Positions 26,227-35,227 of a DNA stretch of 64,000 nt are shown piece after piece. Origin of the DNA: Pseudomonadota bacterium (GTDB taxonomy: Bacteria > Myxococcota_A > UBA9160 > SZUA-336); contig QJZC01000029.1 of NCBI GenBank assembly GCA_003247575.1, positions 1-64,000 on the forward strand. Direction: 5' to 3'. Both the position numbers and the translations under genes were made by a program. The first letter of the stretch is position 1; each line of letters begins with the position of its first letter. The notes under the pieces were generated by a model. It was not told where the DNA came from and searched no databases. It worked only from the letters and a program-made list of their open reading frames with translations.

Positions 26227-27741
26227 ATGACCCCAATCGGGGCAGTCCGCGCTCACGAGCCGAACTGGCTCTTGCGCGCCGCACGAGCCAGGCCGAACCA
26301 CACCGCTTGGCAGATCGACGGTGTCGAAGAGACCTACGCCGAGGTCGCGCGCAGCACGGCTCTCCTCGCGGGGCAGCTCTTGCGGGCTGGCCTCGAGCGC
26401 GGCCAGCGGCTCGCCGTCGTCAGCAGCGATCCTGGCTGTATCGGACGACTCCTCCACGCCACCACGGGCCTCGAATGTCCGCTGGTGGTGCTGCATCCGC
26501 GACTGCGCGCGAGCGAGCTGGCTCCGCTCCTCGAGCGCACGGAGCCGCGGCTGCTGGTACACACGCACGCGCAGCGCGACGTGGCCCAGGCGACCCGGTT
26601 GCCCGAGTCCACCACTCTCTGGGACTTCGAACAGCTTCGAGCGCTCGAAGCGCGCGCAGAGGAGCTCGCCGAACAGCTCGACCCGGCAGCAGATCGGACG
26701 ATCTTGTTCACTTCGGGAACCACGGGACGACCGAAGGCTGTTCGGCTGGGCCTCGCCCAACACGGAGCAAGCGCGAGCGCCAACCAGATCTGCCTCGACC
26801 TGACACAGCACGATCGCTGGCTCCTCTGCATGCCGCCCTATCACATCGGCGGGCTGGCGATCCTGCTGCGCAGCGCACGTCTCGCCAGCAAGGTCGTCCT
26901 CCACCACCGCTTCGAGGCCGCGGACGTCGAGCGTGAGATCGCCGAAGGCGGCATCACCCACGTTTCGATGGTGCCGACGATGCTTGGGCGCCTGCTCGCA
27001 CTCACCGGAGCGGGAAATGCCCCCGCGAGCCTGCGCTGTGTGTTGCTGGGCGGCGGTCCCATTCCGACGGAGCTACTGGAGCGCGCGCGCGCTGGTGGAT
27101 GGCCGCTGGCTTGCACGTACGGACTGACGGAAGCGGCATCGAGCGTGGCGACGGGCGTGCCCGGACAGAGCTCGGACCTTCCACACTGGCTGCCCCCGCT
27201 GCCGGATACCGAGCTGCGTGTGGTCTCGGAGAGCGGTGCACCGCTTCCTACGCACACGGTCGGCGAGATCCAGGTCCGGGGTCCCCAGGTCATGTCGGGC
27301 TACCTGGACGACCCCGAAGGAACACGCCGCGCATTCGACGGTGCCTGGCTCCGCACGGGAGATCTGGGCGAGCTCGATGACGCCGGCAGGCTGCGCGTCC
27401 ACGCGCGCCGTTCGGATCTCATCGTGTCCGGGGGCGAGAACGTCTACCCCGCCGAGGTGGAGGCAGTGCTCGACATGCACCCGCGCGTGGTCGAGACAGC
27501 CGTCACCGCGATCCCCGATCCCGAGTGGGGACAGCGGGCCGTGGCCTGGATCCTGGCCGATCCTACTCCGGCCGATCGCAAGGCCGAAGGTGAGCTGGCA
27601 CACGAGCTGGAACTCCACTGCCGCGCTCACTTGGCCGCGTTCAAGTGCCCTTCCGAGTTCGTCTTCAGGCGGGAGCCGCTTCCGAGGACGGCTTCTGGCA
27701 AACTAAGGCGCACCGAACTGCGTATACAGGTGAAGCCATGA
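26227..27741 (+). CDS. menE: o-succinylbenzoate-CoA ligase
   Basis: ANL-superfamily ligase of 504 residues converting o-succinylbenzoate to its CoA ester. Motifs: RTILFTSGTTGRPKAV, CMPPYHIGGLAILLRS (typical of MenE), LLGGGPIPTELLE, ACTYGLTEAASSVATG, AWLRTGDLGELDDAGRL, SGGENVYPAEVEAVL and the catalytic-lysine tail PRTASGKLRRTEL. It begins 13 nt after menC and overlaps the DUF2878 gene by an ATGA. The CoA ester is the substrate of MenB, whose gene is not in the window. Confidence 0.95.
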   Translation: MTPIGAVRAHEPNWLLRAARARPNHTAWQIDGVEETYAEVARSTALLAGQLLRAGLERGQRLAVVSSDPGCIGRLLHATTGLECPLVVLHPRLRASELAPLLERTEPRLLVHTHAQRDVAQATRLPESTTLWDFEQLRALEARAEELAEQLDPAADRTILFTSGTTGRPKAVRLGLAQHGASASANQICLDLTQHDRWLLCMPPYHIGGLAILLRSARLASKVVLHHRFEAADVEREIAEGGITHVSMVPTMLGRLLALTGAGNAPASLRCVLLGGGPIPTELLERARAGGWPLACTYGLTEAASSVATGVPGQSSDLPHWLPPLPDTELRVVSESGAPLPTHTVGEIQVRGPQVMSGYLDDPEGTRRAFDGAWLRTGDLGELDDAGRLRVHARRSDLIVSGGENVYPAEVEAVLDMHPRVVETAVTAIPDPEWGQRAVAWILADPTPADRKAEGELAHELELHCRAHLAAFKCPSEFVFRREPLPRTASGKLRRTELRIQVKP

Positions 27742-28343
27742 CCGTCGCCTCCCACTCGAACGAGTCTCAAGCGTCCCCGACTCCGACCCCGTCGACCGGG
27801 CCCGCCAGCCTGGCTATCAACATCGCCCTCTTCTATGCAGGCTGGTTCGGCTGCGTTTACGCCCTAGCCTGGCAGCAGGGCTGGCTCGGCCCACTGGGAG
27901 TCTCGACCGCGGTCGGTGTGCACCTCTTCCTGCGCCGTGAGCTCGCTCCACAGGCCCTACGCCGAACGGCACTCTCCATCCTGGCGGTCATGCTACTCGG
28001 GCCTTGGATCGAAGGCAGCCTGGCCCTGCTGGGCGTGGTCTCGTTTCCAGGACCCGCATGGCTCCCGGTGATCACACTCGTTTCTCTCTGGGGCGTGTTC
28101 GCGACGACCTTCGACGGTGCCCTCGGATGGCTGGAGGATCGGTTGGCACTCTCGATCCTGTTCGGAGCCATCGGTGCTCCCCCGACCTACTATGCAGCCG
28201 AGCGCCTCGGCGCGCTCAGCTTGGATCCGGTCCTGTGGAAATGGCTCGTCCCGTTGGCCTTGCTCTGGGGCCTGGGATTTCCGGCCTTGATGCGCCTTGC
28301 ACGCTTTCTGCGCAGCGACAGCAGCTCGTCAGCAGCTCGATGA
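27738..28343 (+). CDS. DUF2878-type small integral membrane protein
   Basis: 201 residues. After a polar Ser/Thr/Pro N-terminus of ~25 residues come about five or six hydrophobic segments with the DUF2878 pattern (INIALFYAGWFGCVYALAWQ and LWGVFATTFDGALGWLEDRL). No enzymatic residues are obvious. It overlaps menE upstream and the next gene downstream by 4 nt each, so it is part of the men transcript. A membrane function near quinones is possible but is only positional inference. Confidence 0.8.
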   Translation: MTVASHSNESQASPTPTPSTGPASLAINIALFYAGWFGCVYALAWQQGWLGPLGVSTAVGVHLFLRRELAPQALRRTALSILAVMLLGPWIEGSLALLGVVSFPGPAWLPVITLVSLWGVFATTFDGALGWLEDRLALSILFGAIGAPPTYYAAERLGALSLDPVLWKWLVPLALLWGLGFPALMRLARFLRSDSSSSAAR

Positions 28344-29095
28344 ACGCCGCCTGCTTCGCGCTGACGCTGCGGCTCCGCACCTCGCTGGCACTACTCGGAC
28401 TCGCAGCCTGCACCCTTCTCGAGCCTAGAGCACTCTGCGCGGGCGAAGTACGCGCCTTCGACGCCCCCGAGACCTTGCGGGTCGAAGGTTTCGAGCTCAC
28501 GCGCAACGGAATGGGCGTGCGCCGCGCCACGCGCTTCTTCATCACCGCCGACATTTACGTCGCCGCGCTCTATGTGGCCGAGCGATCCTCGAATGCGCGA
28601 CGCATTCTGGACTCACCGCTCCCCAAGCAGATCAATCTGCAGTACCGCTATGCGATCGACAGGGACGACATGCGTCGCGCATGGCAGTACTCGTTCGACA
28701 AGAACTGTCCAGCCGAGGACTGCTCCGACTTCGAAGCCCCACTCGAGCAGTTCCTGACCGGCGTTCGCGGCGTGGCACCCGGGGATCTCTACATCTACCG
28801 CTTCTTCGAGGATCGGAGCGAGATCGTCCAACCGTCGGGCGAAACCCTCCGCATTTCCGGAGGCGAGTTCGCACGGCTGCTGCTGTCGACCTGGATCGGG
28901 GCCGTTCCGCCGAGCGAAGAGATCAAGGCCGCCCTGCTGGCTCAGTCCTCTCAGGGAACCAAGAGTGAGGGAACCAAGAGTGAGGGAACCAAGAGTGAGC
29001 GAACCGAGAGTGAGCTCGCGGAGAGTCAGCGCTCGGAGAGTGAGACCGCCACGCGCGCCGCCGAAGGCGTAGAGTCGGTTGGAACGCGTCGGTAG
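28340..29095 (+). CDS. chalcone isomerase-like exported protein with a repeat tail
   Basis: 251-residue protein with a signal peptide (LRTSLALLGLAACTLLEPRA) and a chalcone-isomerase-like (Chalcone_3) domain: VEGFELTRNGMGVRRATRFF, DIYVAALYV and INLQYRYAIDRDDMRRAWQY. It is expected in the periplasm. Bacterial members lack proven isomerase activity and probably bind lipophilic ligands. The C-terminus ends in a hydrophilic tail made of five-residue units (GTKSE type) encoded by a 15-bp tandem repeat. It is last of the men run and overlaps DUF2878 by 4 nt. Its 3' end overlaps the convergent gene by about 70 nt. Confidence 0.85.
   Translation: MNAACFALTLRLRTSLALLGLAACTLLEPRALCAGEVRAFDAPETLRVEGFELTRNGMGVRRATRFFITADIYVAALYVAERSSNARRILDSPLPKQINLQYRYAIDRDDMRRAWQYSFDKNCPAEDCSDFEAPLEQFLTGVRGVAPGDLYIYRFFEDRSEIVQPSGETLRISGGEFARLLLSTWIGAVPPSEEIKAALLAQSSQGTKSEGTKSEGTKSERTESELAESQRSESETATRAAEGVESVGTRR
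28955..29044. repeat. 15-bp tandem repeat, six units
   Basis: The unit GGAACCAAGAGTGAG occurs three times exactly (28955-28999) and then three times in degenerate form to 29044. It encodes GTKSE repeats in the CHI-like protein and, on the other strand, the end of the convergent gene. The period is a multiple of three, so copy-number change keeps both frames. Confidence 0.9.
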
Positions 29096-29631
29096 CGAAC
29101 CTTCCAGGCCAGCGGACGCTCCAGCTGCTGCGACGTCATGCGTACGTCGACCTCGAGACCTCCGCCCTCGGCCAGACGATAGGTGGTCGTCTCGGCCCCG
29201 TCTGCACTCTCGGAGGAGAGCACGAGCGCATCTTCATGGAAGACGGCCCGGACACCCGCGCCCGCCGCGCTTCCGATACGCGACTGAGTGACGGGCGCGT
29301 CCTCGGAGCCCGACTCCTCGCACTCCACTCGCACGGAGTCCATGCCGATGTCGAGGTCGTACTGGCGACAGTAGGCAACGACGCGCGACAGCTGCGCACG
29401 CGCTACGCCCTGTACGTGGGACCCCAAGCGAGCAACGACGTGCTCTACGGCTTCGCCCAGACGAACCTCGATGTCGGACTCGGGCTCATCGAGGACGAAG
29501 CTGCCACTCATACGGCGTCTGAGCTCATCGGAAGGTGCGCCCGACCCAGACCAGGCGAGAACTCCCATCATGAGAGCGCTAAACAGCACTACACCGCTGC
29601 CTAGCTGCACGACACCCACTCGATGCTGCAT
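29026..29631 (-). CDS. hypothetical membrane-anchored protein
   Basis: 201 residues, not recognised. A single N-terminal hydrophobic segment (VGVVQLGSGVVLFSALMMGV) suggests an anchor or uncleaved signal, followed by a soluble domain with one cysteine pair (VVAYCRQYD and VECEESG) that could form a disulfide in the periplasm. The ATG at 29631 is preceded on the coding strand by AGGGGCG. The 3' end overlaps the convergent CHI-like gene by 70 nt, covering its repeat tail; the overlapped residues are probably unstructured in both proteins. Confidence 0.6.
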   Translation of the reverse strand: MQHRVGVVQLGSGVVLFSALMMGVLAWSGSGAPSDELRRRMSGSFVLDEPESDIEVRLGEAVEHVVARLGSHVQGVARAQLSRVVAYCRQYDLDIGMDSVRVECEESGSEDAPVTQSRIGSAAGAGVRAVFHEDALVLSSESADGAETTTYRLAEGGGLEVDVRMTSQQLERPLAWKVRYRRVPTDSTPSAARVAVSLSER

Positions 29632-29923
29632 GCTCGCCCCTAAGGCGCGTCCGAGCGTTCTAACCGGACACCCACCTACTCACTTGGCAAACGCCTGTTC
29701 ACTCCAACTGCCGAGATCAGATGCCGGGGTCCGATCGTGCTGGAATAGTGCCAGCAGGACCACGCTCAAAGGACATCCACTCTCATACTGTCGCGAGGGG
29801 AGAGCAAATTCAAGCAGATACATGCGGCATTCTAGGGACTGAACCAAAAAGTTCCACGCGTAGGCGACTCCCCTCGTCCACGGGGCGATTCCGATCGGCA
29901 GACACACCGTACTTCCAGCAAGG

Positions 29924-30628
29924 TTACACCTCGACGAGCCGATACCCGAACGAACGGACCGAGAGCAGATAGCGGGGATTTGCAGGATCCGGCTCGATCA
30001 GCTTTCGCAGACGGCGCACGAAGGTATCGACCACACGCGTCTTGGTCTCCGGATGCAGATCCCAGACCTCCTGTAGAATCTCTCCTCGACTGACCGCCGA
30101 GCCGCGTCGGACGTAGAGCATCTGGAGCAGGCCGAGCTCCTTTGCGGTCAAGGGCAATCGCTGTCCATCGCGTTCGAACTCGAAGCTGGCTGGATGCACG
30201 GTCACCTTGCCCACCTCGAACGCCGCGGTCGCTGTCTCGGCCTCCCCGCTGCGCGGCGCGCGCCGCAGTAAGGTGCGAGCACGCGCCTGGAGCACCGGCA
30301 ACGAGAAGGGCTTCGTCAGGTAGTCGTCGGCGCCCATGTCGAGACCACGCACGACGTCCTGCTCCGAATTGCGTGCCGTCAGCATCAGAACCGGCACGTC
30401 GCAGTCCCGCTCGCGCAGGCGCCGGAGGACGTCGAAGCCCGACATCGAAGGCAGCATGATGTCGAGAAGGACGAGATCGACCGGTTCCCCGCCCGGGGAC
30501 AGCAGCCGCTCGAGCGCGGCCTCGCCCCGCTCGACATGCTCGACCAGAAAGCCCTCGGACTCGAAGTTGAAGCGCAAGCCGCGCGCAAGATGCTCCTCGT
30601 CCTCAACCAACAGGATGCGCGTATCCAT
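29924..30628 (-). CDS. OmpR-family response regulator
   Basis: 234-residue two-component regulator. The receiver domain has the acid pocket (VEDEE, 8-12), phospho-acceptor Asp56 in LLDIMLP, the Thr in LMLTARN and Lys106 in LTKPF. The C-terminal winged helix runs from LTAKELGLLQMLYVRRGSAV to VVDTFVRRLRKLIEPDPANP and the wing SVRSFGYRLVE. It follows the histidine kinase gene on the same strand with a 26-nt overlap, so the two form a pair. Target genes are not evident; the divergent lipoprotein/M20 genes are the nearest candidates. Confidence 0.95.
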   Translation of the reverse strand: MDTRILLVEDEEHLARGLRFNFESEGFLVEHVERGEAALERLLSPGGEPVDLVLLDIMLPSMSGFDVLRRLRERDCDVPVLMLTARNSEQDVVRGLDMGADDYLTKPFSLPVLQARARTLLRRAPRSGEAETATAAFEVGKVTVHPASFEFERDGQRLPLTAKELGLLQMLYVRRGSAVSRGEILQEVWDLHPETKTRVVDTFVRRLRKLIEPDPANPRYLLSVRSFGYRLVEV

Positions 30629-31535
30629 CGACCACCCCAGGCAGGATCACGACGAAGCGGCTGCCATTCCCGAGCCCCTCGCTCTGCGCACGGACGCTGC
30701 CTCCGTGCGCACGCACGATGTTGCGAACGATGAACAGCCCGAGCCCGAGGCCTCGGGAGTTGAAGCCCTCCTTGGGTAGGCGCTGAAAGCGCTGGAAGAC
30801 CTTCGAAAGCTCGAACGGAGCGATCCCGATACCGTGGTCGGCGACCTCGATCTCGAGCTTTCTGGCCGCGTGCGCCCGCGCGCTGATGTCCACTTCCAGC
30901 TTCGCTCCGCCGTAGCGGACGGCGTTGTCGATCAAGTTTCGGAACACCATGCGCAGCTGATTCGCGTCGCCCCTGACCTGAGCGCCGCGGGGAACCGACA
31001 AGCGGATGCAGTCCTCCGAGAGGCCGTGCCGCTTGCACGCATCCTGCACACACTCGCGCAGCAGCCCCCCCAGATCGACCCAGCTACGCCAGCGTCTCCG
31101 ACCATCGGAGCGCGCCGCCTGCAGGATCTGATCGATGGTGCGCTGTAGCCGGACCAGATCCTCCGACATGATCTCGAGAAACTCGAGCCGCTGAGTCTCG
31201 TCGAGCTCCTGGCTGCGCAACGTATCCAGGTATAGCTGCAGCGAGGCCAAGGGGGTATGCAGCTCGTGGGTGACCGCGTCCATGAAAGTCTGCTGCCGCT
31301 GATTGGTTCGAATCTCACGCACCAGCCAGACGAGCTGCAGGATCATCCAACCGATGATCGCAGCGAAGAGCAGGGCTCCGACCAGCACGAGCCCCCACAG
31401 GTAGACACTGAAGCCACCGGTGAGCGCCGCCACCTCGCGAGCCACCAGCACAGGCCATACGACCGAGAGCCCCGTGGCGACCACCGCGAGAGCTGCGGTC
31501 AAGGTGATCGGGATCGAGATGTGCGGGCTACGCAT
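30603..31535 (-). CDS. membrane sensor histidine kinase
   Basis: 310-residue kinase. Two N-terminal transmembrane segments (about residues 10-30 and 45-70) enclose only a very short outer loop, so it has no periplasmic sensor domain of any size and probably senses within the membrane or through a partner. The H-box MDAVTHELHTPLASLQLYLD has the phospho-acceptor His90; the N box MVFRNLIDNAVRYGG, G1 VADHGIGIAP and G2 SRGLGLGLFIVRNI are intact. ATG 31535 is chosen; the longer frame upstream would overlap the divergent gene. It is transcribed before its response regulator. Confidence 0.93.
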   Translation of the reverse strand: MRSPHISIPITLTAALAVVATGLSVVWPVLVAREVAALTGGFSVYLWGLVLVGALLFAAIIGWMILQLVWLVREIRTNQRQQTFMDAVTHELHTPLASLQLYLDTLRSQELDETQRLEFLEIMSEDLVRLQRTIDQILQAARSDGRRRWRSWVDLGGLLRECVQDACKRHGLSEDCIRLSVPRGAQVRGDANQLRMVFRNLIDNAVRYGGAKLEVDISARAHAARKLEIEVADHGIGIAPFELSKVFQRFQRLPKEGFNSRGLGLGLFIVRNIVRAHGGSVRAQSEGLGNGSRFVVILPGVVDGYAHPVG

Positions 31536-31626
31536 ACGCCAAAGTCTACGCCTTCGACATCCGCCGATCGAGTCGGCCCCGGCCGCGAACCTGGAAAGGC
31601 GGGCCACCGCGTGTAGTCTTAGACGC

Positions 31627-33489
31627 TTGGCCATCCCCGTACCCGATCCCCAAGCCCGACGTAGCCCACCCGAGGGACCGGCCCGCTCCCCTGGCGCGAG
31701 CACCGTGTCGATTCTCATGCTCGTCCTGGTCGGCGCGTGCAGCAGCCTCCCTCCATCGAGCCCGGTGCCCGACGCACTCGGCGATCGGGTGCGAGTCTAC
31801 GGGTCAGAGGTGTCGAAACTGCGCGGCTTGCCCCAGCTGCGTGAGGTGCCTGCGGGAATCCAGAGCGAAGCGGAGCTGCGCAGCTCGATGCAGACTCTGA
31901 TGCGCGCGGAATGGGACGAAGAGGAGCAGACGCTCGAGGAAGCCTACAAGCTGTTCGGGCTGATCCCAGGCAAGCTCGATCTGCTCCAGTACCTGGTCGA
32001 TCTGTATACCGGTCAGGTCGCCGGCTACTACGACCCCAAGAGCGGACGCTTCTTCATTCGCGACCTTCCCCCCGGTGCGCCAGCAGAAGCCGATCCCGCT
32101 ACGGAGTCCTCAGAGCGCTCGACAGGCGCCGCGCAGCAATTCGTGATCTCGCACGAGTTCACGCACGCCCTCCAGGATCAGCACTTCGATCTCGCCGCCA
32201 TGGACGAGCGGTACGCTCGTCAGGCCGATCGCGCGACCGCGATCGCCGGACTGACCGAGGGCGACGCCATGCTCGCAGCGATCGACCACCTGGCCTGGCG
32301 AACGGGCCTGCCGGTCTCCGCCGTGAGCCCGCTCGGCCGGGCGGCGACCGTGGTGGTGGGCAGAACCGCGACCTCGACCGTCGGCTCAGGCGACTCGCCC
32401 GAAGCGCAGCAGCTGCGCGATGCGCCCGCGGTCATCTCTACGAACCTGACCTTTCCCTACGTGGAAGGCATGAACTTCGCCTCGGCGATTCGGAGCGAGT
32501 TCGGACAGGCCGCGCTCGACAGCGCGTTTCGCGATCCACCCGACTCCACCGAACAGATTCTCTATCCGGAGCGATACATCGACCGACGCGACCGGCCAGC
32601 CGAGATCCAGCTGATCGCACCACCACTCGGCTTCACCGCTTCGCTGGACCAGACCCTCGGGATGCTCGATTTGCGGGTGCTCCTCGAGACGTACATCGGC
32701 AGCACGCGCGCTGCGGAGGGTTGGGACGGAGATCGTTTCGCCATCTGGCGCTCCGATCCGAGCGCAAGCGACGGGGGTGAGCCGCTCCCGCCGCTCTTGG
32801 TCTGGGTCAGCGCCTGGGACTCGGAGCGCGAAGCCGCGCGATTCTCCCGCACCTACGCGCGCGTCCTCGAAGCCAAACGAGGCGACGATCACTTCGCGAT
32901 CACACGCATCGGCGACGTCGTCGCGGTGGTGGAAGGCGCCCCTGCAGACCAGGTTCAACCCTATGCGAGCGAGTTGCTGCGCAGCTCGGTGACGCGCGAT
33001 CCCAACGAGCGACCTCGACCCTCCCTGCTCGAGCGCGCTCTGCGTTGGCCTGCGGCCTTCGAGCGGCTCGACCGCGTGAACCAGGCGAAGCTGCTCGGTG
33101 GATCCGTGCTGAGCCTCCGCTACCACGACGCCGGCTATCGCTTCTCTCTCGCGAGCGGCATCTTGCTCGGCTCCGAGCGCACACCGGACCGCAGCTCCCA
33201 CTCGCTTGCGCTCGGTCTCATCTGGTGCAGCCAAGATCGACTGCACGAGTACTTCGCGGCAACCGTACCCGTGCTGTTCTCCTATCAGCGGCGCGGAGTC
33301 GAAGGCGACCTGCGGCGCGAGCTCCAACTCGGACAGACCGTACTGCTACCGAGCCTGTTGCGCTGGCAAGCGAGCACGGCGGAGACGCGCTGGTCCCTGC
33401 TCGGCCTGATCGCAGGTCGGATCGGGCCTTCCGTCCCGCGTGGAGAGCGGGTCCGTCTGCTCTTCGGATACATCCCACTTCCAATCTGA
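31627..33489 (+). CDS. lipoprotein with HEFTH zinc-metalloprotease-like motif
   Basis: About 620 residues. A hydrophobic run ending LMLVLVGAC forms a lipobox, so the protein is likely a lipoprotein. The middle carries QQFVISHEFTHALQDQHFDL, a HExxH motif (His176-Glu-Phe-Thr-His180), and LTEGDAMLAAIDHLA about 40 residues later offers a third ligand, the layout of gluzincin-like proteins. The C-terminal region is unknown. The start is uncertain: TTG 31627 gives a basic n-region before the hydrophobic run, while GTG 31705 or ATG 31717 would leave none. It is divergent from the histidine kinase, so the 90-nt gap should hold promoters for both. Confidence 0.7.
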   Translation: MAIPVPDPQARRSPPEGPARSPGASTVSILMLVLVGACSSLPPSSPVPDALGDRVRVYGSEVSKLRGLPQLREVPAGIQSEAELRSSMQTLMRAEWDEEEQTLEEAYKLFGLIPGKLDLLQYLVDLYTGQVAGYYDPKSGRFFIRDLPPGAPAEADPATESSERSTGAAQQFVISHEFTHALQDQHFDLAAMDERYARQADRATAIAGLTEGDAMLAAIDHLAWRTGLPVSAVSPLGRAATVVVGRTATSTVGSGDSPEAQQLRDAPAVISTNLTFPYVEGMNFASAIRSEFGQAALDSAFRDPPDSTEQILYPERYIDRRDRPAEIQLIAPPLGFTASLDQTLGMLDLRVLLETYIGSTRAAEGWDGDRFAIWRSDPSASDGGEPLPPLLVWVSAWDSEREAARFSRTYARVLEAKRGDDHFAITRIGDVVAVVEGAPADQVQPYASELLRSSVTRDPNERPRPSLLERALRWPAAFERLDRVNQAKLLGGSVLSLRYHDAGYRFSLASGILLGSERTPDRSSHSLALGLIWCSQDRLHEYFAATVPVLFSYQRRGVEGDLRRELQLGQTVLLPSLLRWQASTAETRWSLLGLIAGRIGPSVPRGERVRLLFGYIPLPI

Positions 33490-33632
33490 TCCCGGGCCCC
33501 CGACAATCGGACCCGACCCCATTCACGGATCCGCGCCGCACGAGCCGAAGTCGCCAGAAGCGCGAGCAGCCTGCCCAGCTCGACGACAAGGTCCCGTCAG
33601 TCGCGGCAGGCTCCGGCGATGGTCTCCGACGT

Positions 33633-35015
33633 TTGGAGGAACCCATCTCTCAGACCGCATCCAACATCCACACGACGCCCGACCGACGCCGCGGCAGCAT
33701 TTGGCGAGCACAGTTCGGAGGCTTTGCACTCGGCCTGTTGCTCGCGCTCGGAGTCCCGGGGAGCGCACCCGCGCGACCGCTCGACGCTGAGGAGCTCGAG
33801 CTCAAGGTGATCCTCCAGGATCGCGCACGCCAGATGGAGCAAAGCCTGGAGCGCTGGGTCAACCTGAACACGGGCTCCTTCAATCCCGAGGGTCTCGCAA
33901 CACAGGCCCAGATGCTGGTCGGAGAGCTTGAGCCCCTGGACTTCGAGGTCGCCCTCGAGCCGGGGCCCAAGGTCGTCCTTCCGGGCAGCGGTGAGGTCGA
34001 GACGGGGCCCTTGGTCGTCGCCCGCCGCGCTGCAAAGGTTGGAGCGGAGACCGCGCCCAGTTTCCTGCTCGTCGGACACTACGACACGGTCTTCGAAACC
34101 GAGTCTCCGTTCCAGACCTTCACCCGGAGTGAATCCGATCCTACGCGCGCCAACGGCCCCGGCGCGTGCGACATGAAGGGTGGACTCGTAATCCTGATCG
34201 AGGTACTTCGCGCACTCTCCGAGGTCGGCGCGCTCGACCGCGCGAGCTGGGTGGTCCTGCTGAACGCCGACGAGGAGATCGGCTCGCTCGGATCACGCGC
34301 CCGCATCGAGGAAGAGGCCGCGCGAGCCGACTATGGCCTGGTCTTCGAGTCGGCGCAGGGCTCGGGTGCGATGGTCCGCTCGCGGCGCGGGCTCGGACAG
34401 TTCCACCTACGCGTAAACGGGATCACCTCCCATGCAGGCAGCGCGCACGAGCGTGGACGCAGCGCCATTCGAGCCCTCGCCTCCAAGGTTCTCGAGATCG
34501 AGGAGCTCACAGACTACGAGCGCGGCATCACCCTGAACGTCGGCACGATCTCGGGCGGAACCAAGCGCAACATCGTGCCGGGAAACGCCGAGGCGTGGAT
34601 CGACCTGCGCTACGACCTACCCGAGGACGGAGAGCGCATCCGAACTCGCATCGAGGAGATTGCGGCGCACACCCACGTGCCCGGCACCACGACCGAGGTC
34701 TGGGGAACCTTGCACCGGCCCCCGAAGCCGGCGACCGATGCCGTAGATCGACTGCTCGCATCGCATGCCGAGATCGCTCTCGCGCTGGGCGAGGCAGAAC
34801 CGCCTCCGCGCCACTCCGGGGGCGGCACCGACGGATCGCTCATGGGCGCGGTCGGCCTGGCCACGCTCGACTCGATGGGCGCCATCGGCGGACGCGCCCA
34901 TACGACGGAGGAGTTCGTGGATCTGACCAGCCTTCCGCGGCGCGCAGCGATCTCTGCGATCCTGCTTCACCGGCTGATCCAGGCGCGCCTTTACGCGTCT
35001 GCCGGCGGCGGGTAG
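33633..35015 (+). CDS. exported M20-family metallopeptidase (glutamate carboxypeptidase-like)
   Basis: Zinc-dependent amidohydrolase/exopeptidase of about 460 residues with an N-terminal signal (QFGGFALGLLLALGVPGSAP). Metal and catalytic residues are in place: His149 in VGHYDTVF, Asp in GACDMKGG, Glu pair in NADEEIGS, Glu/Asp region in LVFESA and the last His in GRAHTTEEF. The closest named relatives by motif style are carboxypeptidase G2-type enzymes, which cleave C-terminal glutamate or N-acyl amino acids. No ATG precedes the signal; TTG 33633 is the best available start and is weakly supported. Confidence 0.85.
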   Translation: MEEPISQTASNIHTTPDRRRGSIWRAQFGGFALGLLLALGVPGSAPARPLDAEELELKVILQDRARQMEQSLERWVNLNTGSFNPEGLATQAQMLVGELEPLDFEVALEPGPKVVLPGSGEVETGPLVVARRAAKVGAETAPSFLLVGHYDTVFETESPFQTFTRSESDPTRANGPGACDMKGGLVILIEVLRALSEVGALDRASWVVLLNADEEIGSLGSRARIEEEAARADYGLVFESAQGSGAMVRSRRGLGQFHLRVNGITSHAGSAHERGRSAIRALASKVLEIEELTDYERGITLNVGTISGGTKRNIVPGNAEAWIDLRYDLPEDGERIRTRIEEIAAHTHVPGTTTEVWGTLHRPPKPATDAVDRLLASHAEIALALGEAEPPPRHSGGGTDGSLMGAVGLATLDSMGAIGGRAHTTEEFVDLTSLPRRAAISAILLHRLIQARLYASAGGG

Positions 35016-35025
35016 AGTCCAGCCT

Positions 35026-35155
35026 CGCCCCGCTGGCGGTGATCGCTGGGTCGCGGTTGGTGGTTCCGTCGTGAACCCCGCCAGGTCCGGAAGGAAGCAA
35101 CGGTAGCGGTTGGGTCCAGGTAATCGCCGGCCCAGCGGTCTCCGGCAGCGGGGCG
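35026..35155 (+). ncRNA. ffs: signal recognition particle RNA (small bacterial type)
   Basis: The universal SRP tip is present: GTGAACCCCGCCAGG then TCCGGAAGGAAGCAACGGTA, with the GGAAG tetraloop at 35089-35093 and symmetric internal loops. A core stem closes CGCTGGG (35044-35050) with CCCAGCG (35131-35137), and an outer stem CGCCCCGCTG (about 35026-35035) pairs with CAGCGGGGCG (about 35146-35155), giving a ~130-nt hairpin of the 4.5S class without an Alu domain. Its place directly upstream of dnaX is a widespread arrangement. Exact ends are estimated from pairing. Confidence 0.93.
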
Positions 35156-35227
35156 CAACGGCTTCAGTGTGTTCGTGGACAGCGGCTGGCGAGCGCGCGG
35201 TTCGTCACACCATGGTGGTCCCCCGGT

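Noticed and set aside
29632..29923. 292-bp gap before the response regulator, with a short minus-strand frame
   Set aside because: The frame shows no recognisable features, and no RNA structure or clear promoter was found beyond a weak CCCC/GGGG hairpin.
35172..35227. Upstream ATG at 35212 as an alternative dnaX start
   Set aside because: It is out of frame with dnaX; the protein begins MSYEVLARRLRPTTF at 35228, as expected for the family.
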